Of a stretch of 64,000 nt of DNA, positions 1 through 9,272 are shown in pieces. The first letter of the stretch is position 1. Each line of letters starts with the position of its first letter. Origin of the DNA: Actinomyces ruminicola (GTDB lineage: Bacteria > Actinomycetota > Actinomycetes > Actinomycetales > Actinomycetaceae); NCBI RefSeq assembly GCF_900103885.1, contig NZ_FNIM01000001.1, positions 186,001 through 250,000 of the forward strand, given 5' to 3'. A program made the position numbers and the translations under genes. The notes below the pieces were generated by a model. It was not told the origin of the DNA, ran no database searches, and worked only from the letters and a program-made list of their open reading frames with translations.

Positions 1-3000
1 TCGATGCGGGTGGACAGGGTGAAGGCGGAGTCCTCCGCCTCCAGCACCACCGGGGCGCCGTCGAGCAGGACCGTGTCGAAGCGGACGTCGCCGTCCGCAG
101 TGACCTCCCACTCCCCCGCCTTGACGGCGGCGAACAGCTTGGAGGTGAGCTTGCGGACCTGCGGGGAGAAGGCGCGCGGGTTCAGCGCCAGCTCCTCGGT
201 CAGCTCGTAGCCGGCGTCGGCGGCGTCCACCACCCGCACCTGCTTGACGTTGACCTCCTCGGCGATCAGCGCCGTGAAGGGTGCCAGCCCGGCCGGGTCG
301 GCGGTGGCGATGGTGAGGGTGCGCAGCGGCTGGCGCACGCGCAGCTTGTCCGCCTTGCGCAGGCTCAGCGCGGCGGAGACGGCGTCCCGCGCCTCGTCCA
401 TGGCGGCCACCAGGGCGCCGTCGGCCACGTGCGCGGGCAGGACCGGCCAGTCGGTGAGGTGCACGGAGCGCTGCCCGGTCAGGCCGCGGTAGATCTCCTC
501 CGCCAGCAGGGGGGCCATCGGAGCCATCACCTGCATCAGCACGCGCAGCACGGTGGCGAGCGTGTCGAAGGCGGGGTGGGAGACCGCGGCGGAGCCGTCC
601 ATGAAACGCGCACGCGAGGTGCGCAGGTACCAGTTGGTGAGCACGTCGATGAACTCGCGCACGGTGTGGGTGGCGCCGGTGACGTCGTAGGCGTCCAGCT
701 GGGCGCCGACGGTGTCGGCCAGGTCCTTGGCCCGCGCCAGGATGTAGCGGTCCATTACGTGCAGCGACCCCTTGGGGCCGAACAGCGCGGCATCGGCCGG
801 GTCCACGCCGTCGGTGAGGTAGCAGGCACCGTCCTCGCCCGCGTGGGCGGCGTACAGGCTGAAGAAGTACCAGGCGTTCCACAGCGGCAGCATCACCTGG
901 CGCACCGTGTCCCGGATGGCCCGGTCGGTGACGGCCAGGTTGCCGCCGCGCACCACCGGGGAGGACAGCAGGAACCAGCGCATGGCGTCGGCGCCGTCGC
1001 GGTTGAAGACCCGCTGGACGTCGGGGTAGTTGCGCAGGGACTTGCTCATCTTCTGCCCGTCGTCGCCCAGCAGGATGCCGTGGGAGACACAGGTGGTGAA
1101 GGCGGGCCGGTCGAACAGGGCCGTGGCCAGCACGTGCAGGGTGTAGAACCAGCCGCGGGTCTGCCCGATGTACTCCACGATGAAGTCGCCGGGGTTGTGG
1201 GACTCGAACCAGTCCACGTTCTCGAACGGGTAGTGCACCTGGGCGAAGGGCATGGAGCCGGACTCGAACCAGCAGTCCAGCACGTCGGGGATGCGCCGCA
1301 TCATGGACTTGCCGGTGGGGTCGTCGGGGTTGGGGCGCACCAGCGTGTCGATGAAGGGACGGTGCAGATCCTTGACCTCCACCCCGAAGTCGCGCTCCAG
1401 GTCCGCGACGGAGCCGTACACGTCGGTGCGCGGGTGGGCCGGGTCGTCGCTCACCCACACGGGGATGGGGGCGCCCCAGAAGCGGTTGCGGGAGATGGAC
1501 CAGTCGCGGGCGCCGGCCAGCCAGTTGCCGAAGATGCCGTCCTTGATGTGGCCGGGCACCCAGGTGATCTCCTGGTTGAGCTCCACCATGCGGTCGCGGA
1601 TGGCGGTGACCTTGACGAACCAGCTGGAGACGGCCTTGTACATCAGCGGCTTGCGGCAGCGCCAGCAGTGCGGGTAGGAGTGCACGTAGGAGGCCTGGCG
1701 CACCAGCACCGCGCGCACGGCCGGCTCGCGGCGGGCCAGCGGTCCGCTGCCGTCGCGCAGGTCGGTGACGATCGGCTTGTTCGCGTCGAAGATCTGCATG
1801 CCGGCGTAGTCGGGCACCTCGGCGGTGAACACGCCGCCGTCGTCGACGGGGATCACCGTGCCGACGCCGTAGGCCTGGCAGGTGTACATGTCGTCCTCAC
1901 CGAAGGCGGGCGCCAGGTGCACCAGGCCGGTGCCGTCGGTGGTGGTGACGTAGTCGGCGGCGATAATCTGCCAGGCGGCCGCCCCGGGAGCGGCGCCCTC
2001 GGCGCGGTGGGCGTCGTCGTCGAAGAAGTCGTAGATGGGCGTGTAGCGGACCCCGACCAGGTCGGTTCCCTTGTAGGTGGCCAGCACCTGCGGGTCCTCC
2101 CCCAGCTCCCGGGCGTAGGCGCCCAGCAGATCGCGGGCGAGCAGCACGTCCTGGCCGGCTACCGGGGAGTCGAGCTCGGCATCCACGTGCACGGTCACGT
2201 AGTCGATGTCCGGGCCGACGGCGACGGCGGAGTTGGACGGCAGGGTCCAGGGCGTGGTGGTCCAGATCAGGGCCAGCTCGGGGGCGGCGTCGGGGCGGGT
2301 GGCATCCAGCCGCTGCTCCAGGCGCAACCCCACGGTGACCGTGTTGTCCTGCCGGTCCTGGTAGATCTCATCGTCCATCTTGAGCTCGTGGTTGCTCAGC
2401 GGCGTGCGGTCGTGCCAGCAGTAGGGCAGCACCCGGTGGCCCTGGTAGGCCAGGCCCTTGTCGTACAGGGTCTTGAAGGCCCAGATGACCGACTCCATGT
2501 AGGAGGGGTCGAGGGTCTTGTAGTCATGGTCGAAGTCGACCCAGCGCGCCTGGCGGGTGACGTAATCCTCCCACTCCTTGGTGTAGCGCAGCACCGAGGT
2601 GCGGCAGGCCTCGTTGAACTTCTCGATGCCCAGTCCGCCGGGGCGGGTGATCTCGGTGACGTCATCGATGCCGAGCTCGCGCTGCGCCTCCAGCTCGGCG
2701 GGCAGGCCGTGGGTGTCCCAGCCGAAGCGCCGCTCGACGCGATGGCCCCGCTGGGTCTGGTAGCGGCCGACCGCGTCCTTGACGTAGCCGGTCAGCAGGT
2801 GACCGTAGTGGGGCAGGCCGTTGGCGAAGGGCGGGCCGTCGTAGAAGACGAACTCGTTGGAGTGACCGTTGTCGTCCAGGGCGGGGCGGGCGTCGACGGA
2901 CGCCTGGAAGGTGCCGTCCTGCTTCCAGTAGGCCAGGACGTCCCCCTCGATGGCGGGGAATGCGGGGGACGGCTCGACCTTCTGGCCGGGGCGGTGCAGG

Positions 3001-3050
3001 GGGTAGAAGGCGGCACCCGTGTGCTGGGCGGCGGTGGGCTCTTCGGCCAT
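1..3050 (-). CDS. ileS: Isoleucyl-tRNA synthetase, C-terminus cut by window start
   Basis: Charges tRNA-Ile with isoleucine in the cytoplasm. The reading frame runs from an ATG at 3050 off the left edge with no stop, so about 1016 residues are visible and the C-terminal tail is missing. The class I signatures are present: [13 protein letters not shown] at residues 73-85 holds the HIGH-type motif (HYGH), and [10 protein letters not shown] near residue 665 is the KMSKS loop. The sequence [10 protein letters not shown] after the HIGH region is typical of IleS and separates it from ValS. The leader carries a T-box riboswitch, which supports both the identity and the start codon. A GAGG sequence lies about 10 nt upstream of the ATG. 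The plus strand here is open for long stretches, but those frames are only shadows. Confidence 0.97.
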   Translation of the reverse strand, partial: MAEEPTAAQHTGAAFYPLHRPGQKVEPSPAFPAIEGDVLAYWKQDGTFQASVDARPALDDNGHSNEFVFYDGPPFANGLPHYGHLLTGYVKDAVGRYQTQRGHRVERRFGWDTHGLPAELEAQRELGIDDVTEITRPGGLGIEKFNEACRTSVLRYTKEWEDYVTRQARWVDFDHDYKTLDPSYMESVIWAFKTLYDKGLAYQGHRVLPYCWHDRTPLSNHELKMDDEIYQDRQDNTVTVGLRLEQRLDATRPDAAPELALIWTTTPWTLPSNSAVAVGPDIDYVTVHVDAELDSPVAGQDVLLARDLLGAYARELGEDPQVLATYKGTDLVGVRYTPIYDFFDDDAHRAEGAAPGAAAWQIIAADYVTTTDGTGLVHLAPAFGEDDMYTCQAYGVGTVIPVDDGGVFTAEVPDYAGMQIFDANKPIVTDLRDGSGPLARREPAVRAVLVRQASYVHSYPHCWRCRKPLMYKAVSSWFVKVTAIRDRMVELNQEITWVPGHIKDGIFGNWLAGARDWSISRNRFWGAPIPVWVSDDPAHPRTDVYGSVADLERDFGVEVKDLHRPFIDTLVRPNPDDPTGKSMMRRIPDVLDCWFESGSMPFAQVHYPFENVDWFESHNPGDFIVEYIGQTRGWFYTLHVLATALFDRPAFTTCVSHGILLGDDGQKMSKSLRNYPDVQRVFNRDGADAMRWFLLSSPVVRGGNLAVTDRAIRDTVRQVMLPLWNAWYFFSLYAAHAGEDGACYLTDGVDPADAALFGPKGSLHVMDRYILARAKDLADTVGAQLDAYDVTGATHTVREFIDVLTNWYLRTSRARFMDGSAAVSHPAFDTLATVLRVLMQVMAPMAPLLAEEIYRGLTGQRSVHLTDWPVLPAHVADGALVAAMDEARDAVSAALSLRKADKLRVRQPLRTLTIATADPAGLAPFTALIAEEVNVKQVRVVDAADAGYELTEELALNPRAFSPQVRKLTSKLFAAVKAGEWEVTADGDVRFDTVLLDGAPVVLEAEDSAFTLSTRI

Positions 3051-3149
3051 GTGGTCTTGCCTCGCGTCTTACTCGTTGTCGGTGGGCCGGACGACTGGCC
3101 CGGCCCGGGGCCTTACGAGGACGACGCCGCCCCGCCCGCCGGCACTCCG

Positions 3150-3335
3150 GCATGGCGGGGACCGCACCGCGGTACCACCTCGCTTGCCCGTTCCGGCGTA
3201 GCCGGGTCGGGCCGCTTGATTCGCAGCTGTGACGGGCTGTCCCGTCCGGTTCTACTGGGGGCCCGCCGTGGGCAGAGGCCCGGTTCTTCCGGAGGCTCGC
3301 CGGTGATGGCCGGGTCGGCGCCTGTGGCGGTGAGT
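3150..3335 (-). promoter_or_regulatory. T-box riboswitch leader of ileS (actinobacterial type)
   Basis: On the minus strand the invariant T-box AGGTGGTACCGCG lies at 3180-3168, which pairs with the uncharged tRNA 3' end. About 125 nt upstream, the segment around 3307-3305 shows an ATC codon in the context GGCCATCACCGGCGAGCC, a plausible isoleucine specifier in a very short stem I. The conserved-looking AGTAGAACCGGACGGG lies between them. A TTACACT hexamer just upstream (around 3334-3340) is a plausible -10 box. There is no terminator with a U-tract before ileS, so control is likely translational, as known for actinobacterial ileS T-boxes. The mechanism is inferred; the T-box sequence is seen. 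Confidence 0.88.
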
Positions 3336-3809
3336 GTAACCGCGGCGGGGGCGCGTCTCCATCGTCTGCGAGGCCCGGACGGCGTCGTACTCGCCACATT
3401 CGGGGCCGGGAGGCGGCCCTCCCGCTACCCAGGCCCAGGCCCCGCCGCGCCGGGCCCGAGTCCGCCCCATGTGCACGAGTACGCATCAACACTAGTCTTG
3501 AAGCTCTTCCGGTTGGTCGCTGGTCGTACAGCGGATTGTGCGGGGTGTGAACGCAGCCGTCTCGGGTACTCGGGACAAGCCTCAGGGGGTGCTGACGACA
3601 GGCGGGATCGTCGAGCACGCGGGGTAGCCGGTCAGGACGGCGGGCAACCCGCGGCGACGCTCGCCTGGAGGGGTCCTCGGCGACTGGAGCGCGTCCTCGG
3701 CGGCGGACCCGCGTCGTGGGCGGCCTGCCGTGCGCTCAAGGCGGGCACCGATACGCTAGGTGTGCCTGGCCGCCCCAGGCGCATCGCCCCAACCGGAGGA
3801 CACCACACC
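3336..3809. other. Intergenic region between divergent ileS and treR, no gene seen
   Basis: About 470 bp separate the ileS leader from treR. I see no reading frame with convincing composition or a ribosome binding site. The stretch should hold the ileS promoter (TTACACT near its left end, minus strand) and the treR promoter. CACTAGTCTTGAAGC around 3488-3502 is the only AT-richer patch. Confidence 0.5.
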
Positions 3810-4577
3810 TTGGCCGCCTCAACTCATGCTCCCCGGCACGATGGCCGGAGCGTGCCGAAGTATCAGGAGATCTATGAGTTCCTGCGCGGTGGAATCGAGG
3901 CCGGCCGCTTCCCCTTCCGCGCCTTCCTGCCCAGCGAGAACCAGTTGAGCGCCGAGTTCGGCACCACCCGTCCCACGGTGCGCAAGGCATTGCAGTACCT
4001 GGGCTCCCAGGGTTATGTGCAGGCCATTCAGGGCAAGGGGATTCAAGTCATCTACCGCCCGCGCTCAACCTCGCGGTTCTTCCTGTCCGGCATTGAGTCG
4101 TTGGCGGAGGCCGGCGAGCGCATCGGCACCACCGTGCGCACCGTGGTGCTCTCCTCCACCGTCGAAACCATCTCCGAGCAGGCCGCACTGGCCTACGGAT
4201 TGAGCGCGGGCACCGAGGTGCTGTACCTGCGGCGGCTGCGGCTGTTGGACGGCAGGGCCGCCATCATCGATCACAACCGCTTCCTGCGCTCGGTGGTCCC
4301 AGAGATTCCGCCCGCGGCGGCGGAGTCATCCATCTACGCCTTTCTGGAGCATGACCTGGGAGTGCACATCGCCACCGCCTCGCGCATGGTCACCATTGAG
4401 CCGGCCGACGAACTGGACCGCCGCTACCTGGACCTCGACGGCCTGGACTGCGTCGGCGTAGTGGAGTCGCTCGGCTTCGACGACTCCGGGGTGCCGTTCG
4501 AGTACACCCGTTCCCACCACGTGCCGGCCACCTTCGGATTCGTGGCGACGGCGCAGCGCCTGCCCGCCCGCGGCTGA
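3810..4577 (+). CDS. treR: GntR-family trehalose operon repressor (TreR-like)
   Basis: 255-residue GntR/HutC-type regulator. The N-terminal winged helix-turn-helix (LPSENQLSAEFGTTRPTVRKA, about residues 45-65) is followed by a UTRA effector domain (about 90-250), the architecture of TreR, whose ligand is trehalose-6-phosphate. I chose the TTG at 3810 because GGAGGA lies 9 nt upstream; a GTG at 3852 in the same frame has no such site and would begin at PKYQEIYEF, close to where family members usually begin, so it remains possible. The gene converges on treB, with a strong hairpin between them. The assignment to trehalose rests on this context and on the operator found in the treC promoter. Confidence 0.85.
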   Translation: MAASTHAPRHDGRSVPKYQEIYEFLRGGIEAGRFPFRAFLPSENQLSAEFGTTRPTVRKALQYLGSQGYVQAIQGKGIQVIYRPRSTSRFFLSGIESLAEAGERIGTTVRTVVLSSTVETISEQAALAYGLSAGTEVLYLRRLRLLDGRAAIIDHNRFLRSVVPEIPPAAAESSIYAFLEHDLGVHIATASRMVTIEPADELDRRYLDLDGLDCVGVVESLGFDDSGVPFEYTRSHHVPATFGFVATAQRLPARG

Positions 4578-4587
4578 GTGCGAGGCA

Positions 4588-4622
4588 GGGGCGGGCGGGA
4601 CTCGAACAGTCCCGCCCGCCCC
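4588..4622. terminator. Bidirectional hairpin between treR and treB
   Basis: A 15-bp perfect inverted repeat (GGGGCGGGCGGGACT at 4588-4602 and its complement at 4608-4622) with a 5-nt CGAAC loop lies 10 bp after the treR stop and 21 bp after the treB stop. It has no clear U-tract, but its position between convergent genes fits a shared terminator. Confidence 0.75.
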
Positions 4623-4643
4623 CGGATCACCGACGGCAGGCCC

Positions 4644-6680
4644 CTAGCGGGCGACCGGCTCGCGGTTGCCCAGGCGTACCTTCTCCACCGTGCGCTCGGT
4701 CTCGAAGTCGGACTCCTTGAATCCGAAGAAGTAGGTGGCCAGGAAGGACACCGCCAGGGTCACCACCGAGGCGATCCAGAATCCGGTGAAGGACCCGTCG
4801 ATGCCCTCGGGGTTGACGAATGACGGGAAGCCGACGAAGGCACCGGTGAAGCCCCACATGTTGACGTCGAACAGGCCGGTGAGCAGGCCGCCCACGGCGC
4901 CGCCGATGGAGGCGGTGATGAACACGCGGCCGTACTTGAGGTTCAGGCCATACATGGCGGGCTCGGTCACCCCACACAGGGCCGAGATCGTGGCCGGTCC
5001 GGCCAGCTGCTTGATGCGCGGGCTCTTGGCCTTGACCCACAGCGCGAGGGCACCACCGCCCTGGGCGATCATGGAGGCGGAGACGATGGCGTTGAGCGGA
5101 GAGTATCCGGGATCGGCGATCTGCTGGGAGATGATCGGGATGACGGCCCAGTGCAGGCCGAAGATGACCAGGCACTGGTAGAAGCCGCCGATCAGGAGTC
5201 CGGCCACCGGGTAGGACAGGCTCAGCACCCAGCTGACGCCCTGGGCGATGGCGCCGGAGATGGTCATGACGATCGGGCCGAACACCACCAGCACCAGGGT
5301 GGAGACGATGAAGATCTCCAGCAGTGGGGCGAAGATGGAGCGCACCACCGCCGGAATCCACTTCTTGAGCCATGGCTCGAGCTTGCTGGCCAGCCACGCC
5401 GCCACGATGATGGGGAAGATCGAGTAGGCGTAGGCGTTACCCTCCGGCAGGGAGACGGGGATCCTGAAGAAGTCGGAGTTGAATACCGTCCGCCCGATCC
5501 GGGCGATCACGTGGTAGTCCTCGGCCGAGGAATCCGCCATGGAGACCACGGACGGGAAGGTGAGTACCCCGCCGATGATGGCCACGATGATCGGGTCCGC
5601 GCCCAGCCTGCGAGCGGAGGTGAAGCCGATGATGATGGGCAGGAAGTAGAACATCGACGAGGCCATCGCGTCGATGAAGGTGTAGGTGGAGGTGCCGGTG
5701 TCCACGACGTTGAACTGGGTGAGCAGTGCCAGGATCCCCTTCAGAATCCCGGAGGCGGCCAGCACGCCGATCACGGGGATCATGGAGCCGGTGATCACGC
5801 CGATCAGTGAGGAGAAGCCGTACTTGACCCAGCCGATGGCGGTGGTCGGCCGCGGCGCAGCGGGGCCCGCCTGCTCCGCGTCCCCGCCGCCCTCGGCCAG
5901 GTGGGGCAGCTGCTTGATGATGGCCTCGTAGACGTCGTCGACGGTGGCGCCGATGACCACCTGGTACTGCCCGCCGGCCCGGGCGACGTCGATGACGCCC
6001 TCGGTGCCGGTGACCGCGGCGTCGTCGGCCTGGGCCTCGTCCTTCAAGTAGAAGCGCACCCGGGTGATGCAGTGGATGACGGAGCGGATATTGGCGGCCC
6101 CGCCCACCCCGGCGATGATGTCGCGGGCGGTGGCGTCGAATCCGGTGAGGCCGTCGTCCGGGGCGGGCGCGGAGGCGTCGGCGACCGCGGAGTCGCCGGA
6201 GGCCGCCTTGAGCACGGCGGCGGCAACTCCCGCACCGGCCTGCGCCTCCCCCGGGGTCAGCCGGAGCTCGGCCAAGGCCTGGGCGGAGTTGGTGACGGCC
6301 ACGATGGTGGTTGTGTCCTTGCCGGCGGCGGTGATCGCCGCCAGGTCCATGGCGCCCAGGCGCTGGCCGGCCTGTACCGTCTGTCCGACGGCGGCGGTCA
6401 GGCGGAAGGGGCGACCCTCCAGCTCGACGGTGTCCACGCCCAGGTGCAGGAGGATCTCCAACCCATCGGCGGTGGCGATGCCGACGGCGTGGCCGGTCTC
6501 GGCCACCATGGTGACGGTACCCGCCGCCGGGGCGACGACGTCACCTGCGGAGGGAACCACGCCGAAGCCCTCCCCGAGCGCACCGGAGGAGAAGACCGGG
6601 TCGGGGACGTCGGCGAGCGGGATTATCTTGCCGGACACGGGCGCTACCAGCGCCTGTTCCGGGACGGATGCCGGGGTCAT
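4644..6680 (-). CDS. treB: Trehalose-type PTS transporter, fused EIIA-EIIB-EIIC
   Basis: 678-residue membrane transporter that would import trehalose and phosphorylate it to trehalose-6-phosphate. Domain order is unusual: an EIIA (Glc-type) domain comes first (residues about 10-150; phosphorylated His in ILLHLGVD, residue 79), then EIIB (about 180-270; phosphocysteine in SVIHCITRVRF, residue 204), then the membrane EIIC domain (about 285-670). E. coli TreB is EIIB-EIIC only, and many relatives carry EIIA at the C-terminus. The ATG at 6680 lies 14 bp after the treC stop, so the two are co-transcribed from the promoter near 8530. Substrate is inferred from the partner treC and regulator treR; a related glucoside cannot be excluded. 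Confidence 0.9.
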   Translation of the reverse strand: MTPASVPEQALVAPVSGKIIPLADVPDPVFSSGALGEGFGVVPSAGDVVAPAAGTVTMVAETGHAVGIATADGLEILLHLGVDTVELEGRPFRLTAAVGQTVQAGQRLGAMDLAAITAAGKDTTTIVAVTNSAQALAELRLTPGEAQAGAGVAAAVLKAASGDSAVADASAPAPDDGLTGFDATARDIIAGVGGAANIRSVIHCITRVRFYLKDEAQADDAAVTGTEGVIDVARAGGQYQVVIGATVDDVYEAIIKQLPHLAEGGGDAEQAGPAAPRPTTAIGWVKYGFSSLIGVITGSMIPVIGVLAASGILKGILALLTQFNVVDTGTSTYTFIDAMASSMFYFLPIIIGFTSARRLGADPIIVAIIGGVLTFPSVVSMADSSAEDYHVIARIGRTVFNSDFFRIPVSLPEGNAYAYSIFPIIVAAWLASKLEPWLKKWIPAVVRSIFAPLLEIFIVSTLVLVVFGPIVMTISGAIAQGVSWVLSLSYPVAGLLIGGFYQCLVIFGLHWAVIPIISQQIADPGYSPLNAIVSASMIAQGGGALALWVKAKSPRIKQLAGPATISALCGVTEPAMYGLNLKYGRVFITASIGGAVGGLLTGLFDVNMWGFTGAFVGFPSFVNPEGIDGSFTGFWIASVVTLAVSFLATYFFGFKESDFETERTVEKVRLGNREPVAR

Positions 6681-6694
6681 GCAGAGAGCTCCTC

Positions 6695-8449
6695 TCAGAG
6701 CCGAGTGTCGGTGCGAACGATGACGGCCAGTGCCTCGTACGGGGACAGAGCCATGACGGGGCTGAGCGGCCGGGTGGGGTAGTTCCCGATGAGTACTTCT
6801 CCGGCGAGGAACTCGGCGGGAATCTCGACCGTGGTCTGGTGACCACGGAAGCTGGTCAGGACGAGCAGGCGGGTGGCGCCGGCCTCGTCATCAGTCGGGC
6901 CGACAGCATCGGCTGCGGTGTCGGCACCGGAGGCGGGCAGCGTGCGGATGTAGGCGAACACGTCGGGGTTGTCCAGCATCCAGGGGGCGTAGTCGCCGTC
7001 GGCGATCACCGGCTCCGTCTTGCGCAGTGCCACCAGGCGCCGGTAGTAGGGCAGGATGCGCCCGCCCGCCTCCTCCGCGGCAACGTTGATCGAAGCAGCG
7101 TTGGTGGGGCGCAGCCACGGGGTGCCGGCGGTGAAGCCGGCGCCCGCGGTGGCGTCCCACTGCATGGGGGTGCGGGCGTTGTCACGCGCCTTGGCGTGGA
7201 CGACGGCGAAGGCCTCCGCCTCGCTGCGCCCGGCGGCCTTCAGTTCCGCGTAGGCGTTGCGGGCCTCGATGTCCACGTACTCCTCGATTCGGGTGTAGTC
7301 CGGATCGGTCATGCCGATCTCCTCCCCCATGTAGATGTAGGGGGTGCCGCGCAGCAGGTGAATGGCGGTGGCGAGCATGGTGGCGGACTCGTAGCGGAAG
7401 CGGTCCGGGTCGCCGAAGCGGTTGATGGCGCGGGGCTGATCGTGGTTGTTCCAGAACAGGGCGTTCCAGCCGCCGCCGGCCTGGAGTCCCAGGGCCCAGT
7501 CGTTGAGGATGCGCTTGAGTGCGGGGATGTCAGGATCGGCCAGGGTCCATTTCTGGCCGTCGGCGTAGTCGACCTTGAGGTGGTGGAAGTTGAACACCAT
7601 GGACAGCTCGCGCCGCGCGGGGCTGGTGTAGTCGACGCAGGCGGCAATCGAGGTGGAGGACATCTCCCCCACGGTGACGGAGTCGGCGTCGCGCCCGAAG
7701 CTGGCCAGGCACAGCTCGTGCAGGTAGTCGTGCACCAGCGGACCATCGGTGTAGACGAGGCGGTCGTCGGTGCCCGCGGGGGCGTCCGCCAGGGGCTCGG
7801 TCTTGCCGATCAGGTTGATGACGTCGAAGCGGAAGGCCTTCACGCCGTGGGAGCGCCAGAAGTTGATGACCTCTGCGGCACGGGCACGCACCTCGGGGTT
7901 GTGCCAGTCCAGGTCGGCCTGGCCGGGGTCGAACAGGTGCAGGTAGTACTCCCCGCCCAGCGGGCGGCCGGAGTCGTCCACGGGTCCGAACGGCGCCCAG
8001 GCGGGACCGCCGAACTTGGAGACCCAGTTGGTGGGCAGGATCGGCTCCCCCGTCGGTCCGTCACCGCGGGCGGGCCGGAGGTAGAAGTAGTCCCGGTAGC
8101 GCTGCTCACCGGCCAGCGCCCGCTGGAACCACTCGTGCTCGGTGGACACGTGGTTGAGCACCATGTCCAGCATGGGGCTGATGCCGTGCTCGGCCAGGGC
8201 GGCGACCAGCTCGTCGAAATCCTCCATCGTGCCCATCGCGGGGTCGACCGCGCAGTAGTCGGCGACGTCGTAGCCGTTGTCCTTGCCCGGCGAGGGGTAG
8301 AAGGGGTTGAGCCAGACGTAGTCCACGCCCAGCGAGGCGATATAGGGGACCTTCTCGAGGATGCCGCGCAGGTCACCGACGCCGTCGCCGGTAGTGTCCC
8401 GGAAGGACTTCGGATAAATCTGGTAGACGACGGCGTCGTGGAAAGTCAT
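6695..8449 (-). CDS. treC: Trehalose-6-phosphate hydrolase, GH13 family
   Basis: 584-residue cytoplasmic glycosidase that would split trehalose-6-phosphate into glucose and glucose-6-phosphate. GH13 landmarks are all present: VVYQIYPKSFRDTTGDGVGD at the N-terminus, DMVLNHVS (region I), FRFDVINLI with the nucleophile Asp (region II), TVGEMSS with the acid/base Glu (region III) and WNNHDQPR with the third Asp (region IV). Length matches TreC and related oligo-1,6-glucosidases. It is the first gene of the operon; a GGAG lies upstream of the ATG, and the promoter with its operator is about 45-85 bp upstream. An oligo-1,6-glucosidase role is the main alternative, but the adjacent PTS makes a phosphorylated substrate likely. 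Confidence 0.92.
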   Translation of the reverse strand: MTFHDAVVYQIYPKSFRDTTGDGVGDLRGILEKVPYIASLGVDYVWLNPFYPSPGKDNGYDVADYCAVDPAMGTMEDFDELVAALAEHGISPMLDMVLNHVSTEHEWFQRALAGEQRYRDYFYLRPARGDGPTGEPILPTNWVSKFGGPAWAPFGPVDDSGRPLGGEYYLHLFDPGQADLDWHNPEVRARAAEVINFWRSHGVKAFRFDVINLIGKTEPLADAPAGTDDRLVYTDGPLVHDYLHELCLASFGRDADSVTVGEMSSTSIAACVDYTSPARRELSMVFNFHHLKVDYADGQKWTLADPDIPALKRILNDWALGLQAGGGWNALFWNNHDQPRAINRFGDPDRFRYESATMLATAIHLLRGTPYIYMGEEIGMTDPDYTRIEEYVDIEARNAYAELKAAGRSEAEAFAVVHAKARDNARTPMQWDATAGAGFTAGTPWLRPTNAASINVAAEEAGGRILPYYRRLVALRKTEPVIADGDYAPWMLDNPDVFAYIRTLPASGADTAADAVGPTDDEAGATRLLVLTSFRGHQTTVEIPAEFLAGEVLIGNYPTRPLSPVMALSPYEALAVIVRTDTRL

Positions 8450-8491
8450 GGGGGTGCTCCGGGTCGGTCACGCTGCCGCACCCACGCGGCA

Positions 8492-8533
8492 ACTTGTATA
8501 CACAAGTACACACCACCGGTGAGCTCCTGACAA
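8492..8533 (-). promoter_or_regulatory. tre promoter with overlapping TreR-type operator
   Basis: On the minus strand a -35 box TTGTCA (8533-8528) and a -10 box TGTACT (8510-8505) are separated by exactly 17 bp. The inverted repeat ACTTGT-ATAC-ACAAGT (8492-8507) overlaps the -10 box. Its centre TTGTATACACAA closely resembles the TTGTATATACAA core known for GntR-type trehalose repressors in Bacillus. Repression by the treR product and relief by trehalose-6-phosphate are inferred. Confidence 0.8.
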
Positions 8534-8581
8534 CCCCGCCGCGGTTGGGCGTGGCACACATCTACGCGTTCGCCCCGCACA

Positions 8582-8636
8582 CACGTGTTTTGGAGGTTTG
8601 CGGGCGCTTAACCCGTGCAAACCTCCAAAACACGTG
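8582..8636. repeat. Palindromic repeat, family A copy 1
   Basis: Perfect 20-bp inverted repeat (CACGTGTTTTGGAGGTTTGC and its complement) around a 15-nt centre containing CTTAACCCGT; the inner CGGG/CCCG can extend the stem. Three more copies of the same design occur at 17791-17893, 60061-60170 and 61442-61540. It lies between the treC promoter and the end of the 8670-9155 gene. There is no U-tract, so a simple terminator role is unlikely. Confidence 0.85.
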
Positions 8637-8669
8637 GCCTCGGCGGGAAGGCGTGTGCGAGGCGGCCTC

Positions 8670-9155
8670 TCAGGCCGAGGTGTCCTCGTTCTGCAGCACG
8701 CCGGCGCTGTCGCCGCCCTCGGAGGTGCCGCCATCTCCGGAGCCACCGGTGGCGTCGTCGTTGGGCGTGGTGCGCCCGGCGCCGCCCTGACCCGTCTCAC
8801 CATCGGGCATCTGGCCGCCCGGCATCTGCCCGTTACCCGGCATTTGGCCGCCGCCCGGCCCGCCCTGGCGCGGGTCGAAGTCGCCGCGCTCAATACCCGC
8901 CGGAGTCTGCTCGGGCGACAGCAGCTCGTTAGCACCCCAGCCGGCGCCGAACGCTGCCGCTATGACAGCGACGCCGGCGACGCCGGCGACCCAGGTGCGC
9001 CGGTACCAGGGACGCTGCCGCTTGGTCCGGGCGGGGGCGACGGCGTCGGTCGAACCCGCATCGGTTCCGGTTCCCGACGTCGGGTGCCGTGTGGAGGCGT
9101 CAGGGGCGGGGATGCTGGCGGTGACGTCGAAGCTATTGGACCTGGGCTCGGTCAT
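8670..9155 (-). CDS. Hypothetical single-pass membrane protein, Gly/Met/Pro-rich C-terminus
   Basis: 161 residues; I do not recognise a family. A charged, disordered N-terminus (to about residue 50) ends in KRQRPWYRRTW and is followed by one hydrophobic segment (VAGVAGVAVIAAAFGAGW). The rest is low complexity, with a repeated QMPG motif (QMPGNGQMPGGQMP) and Gly/Ser/Thr-rich stretches. This suggests a cytoplasmic N-terminus and an extracytoplasmic tail. The ATG at 9155 is preferred over longer frames because AAAGGA lies 7 nt upstream. It is transcribed alone on the minus strand. The composition is plausible for a real gene but no function can be given. Confidence 0.65.
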   Translation of the reverse strand: MTEPRSNSFDVTASIPAPDASTRHPTSGTGTDAGSTDAVAPARTKRQRPWYRRTWVAGVAGVAVIAAAFGAGWGANELLSPEQTPAGIERGDFDPRQGGPGGGQMPGNGQMPGGQMPDGETGQGGAGRTTPNDDATGGSGDGGTSEGGDSAGVLQNEDTSA

Positions 9156-9272
9156 CTGAGTCCTTTCGGCGCGTAGGAGACCTCGTAGTGTCGAGGCGTA
9201 GCCGAAGCTACGCACCGCGGCTGGATCACCCACGTACCGGCGCTGTGGCGCGGCTGTGTATTGGCCGCTGCC

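Noticed and set aside
429-3840. Very long plus-strand open frame across ileS and its leader
   Set aside because: It is a high-GC shadow of ileS: composition is Gly/Val/His/Gln-rich and no known domain appears until the treR part.
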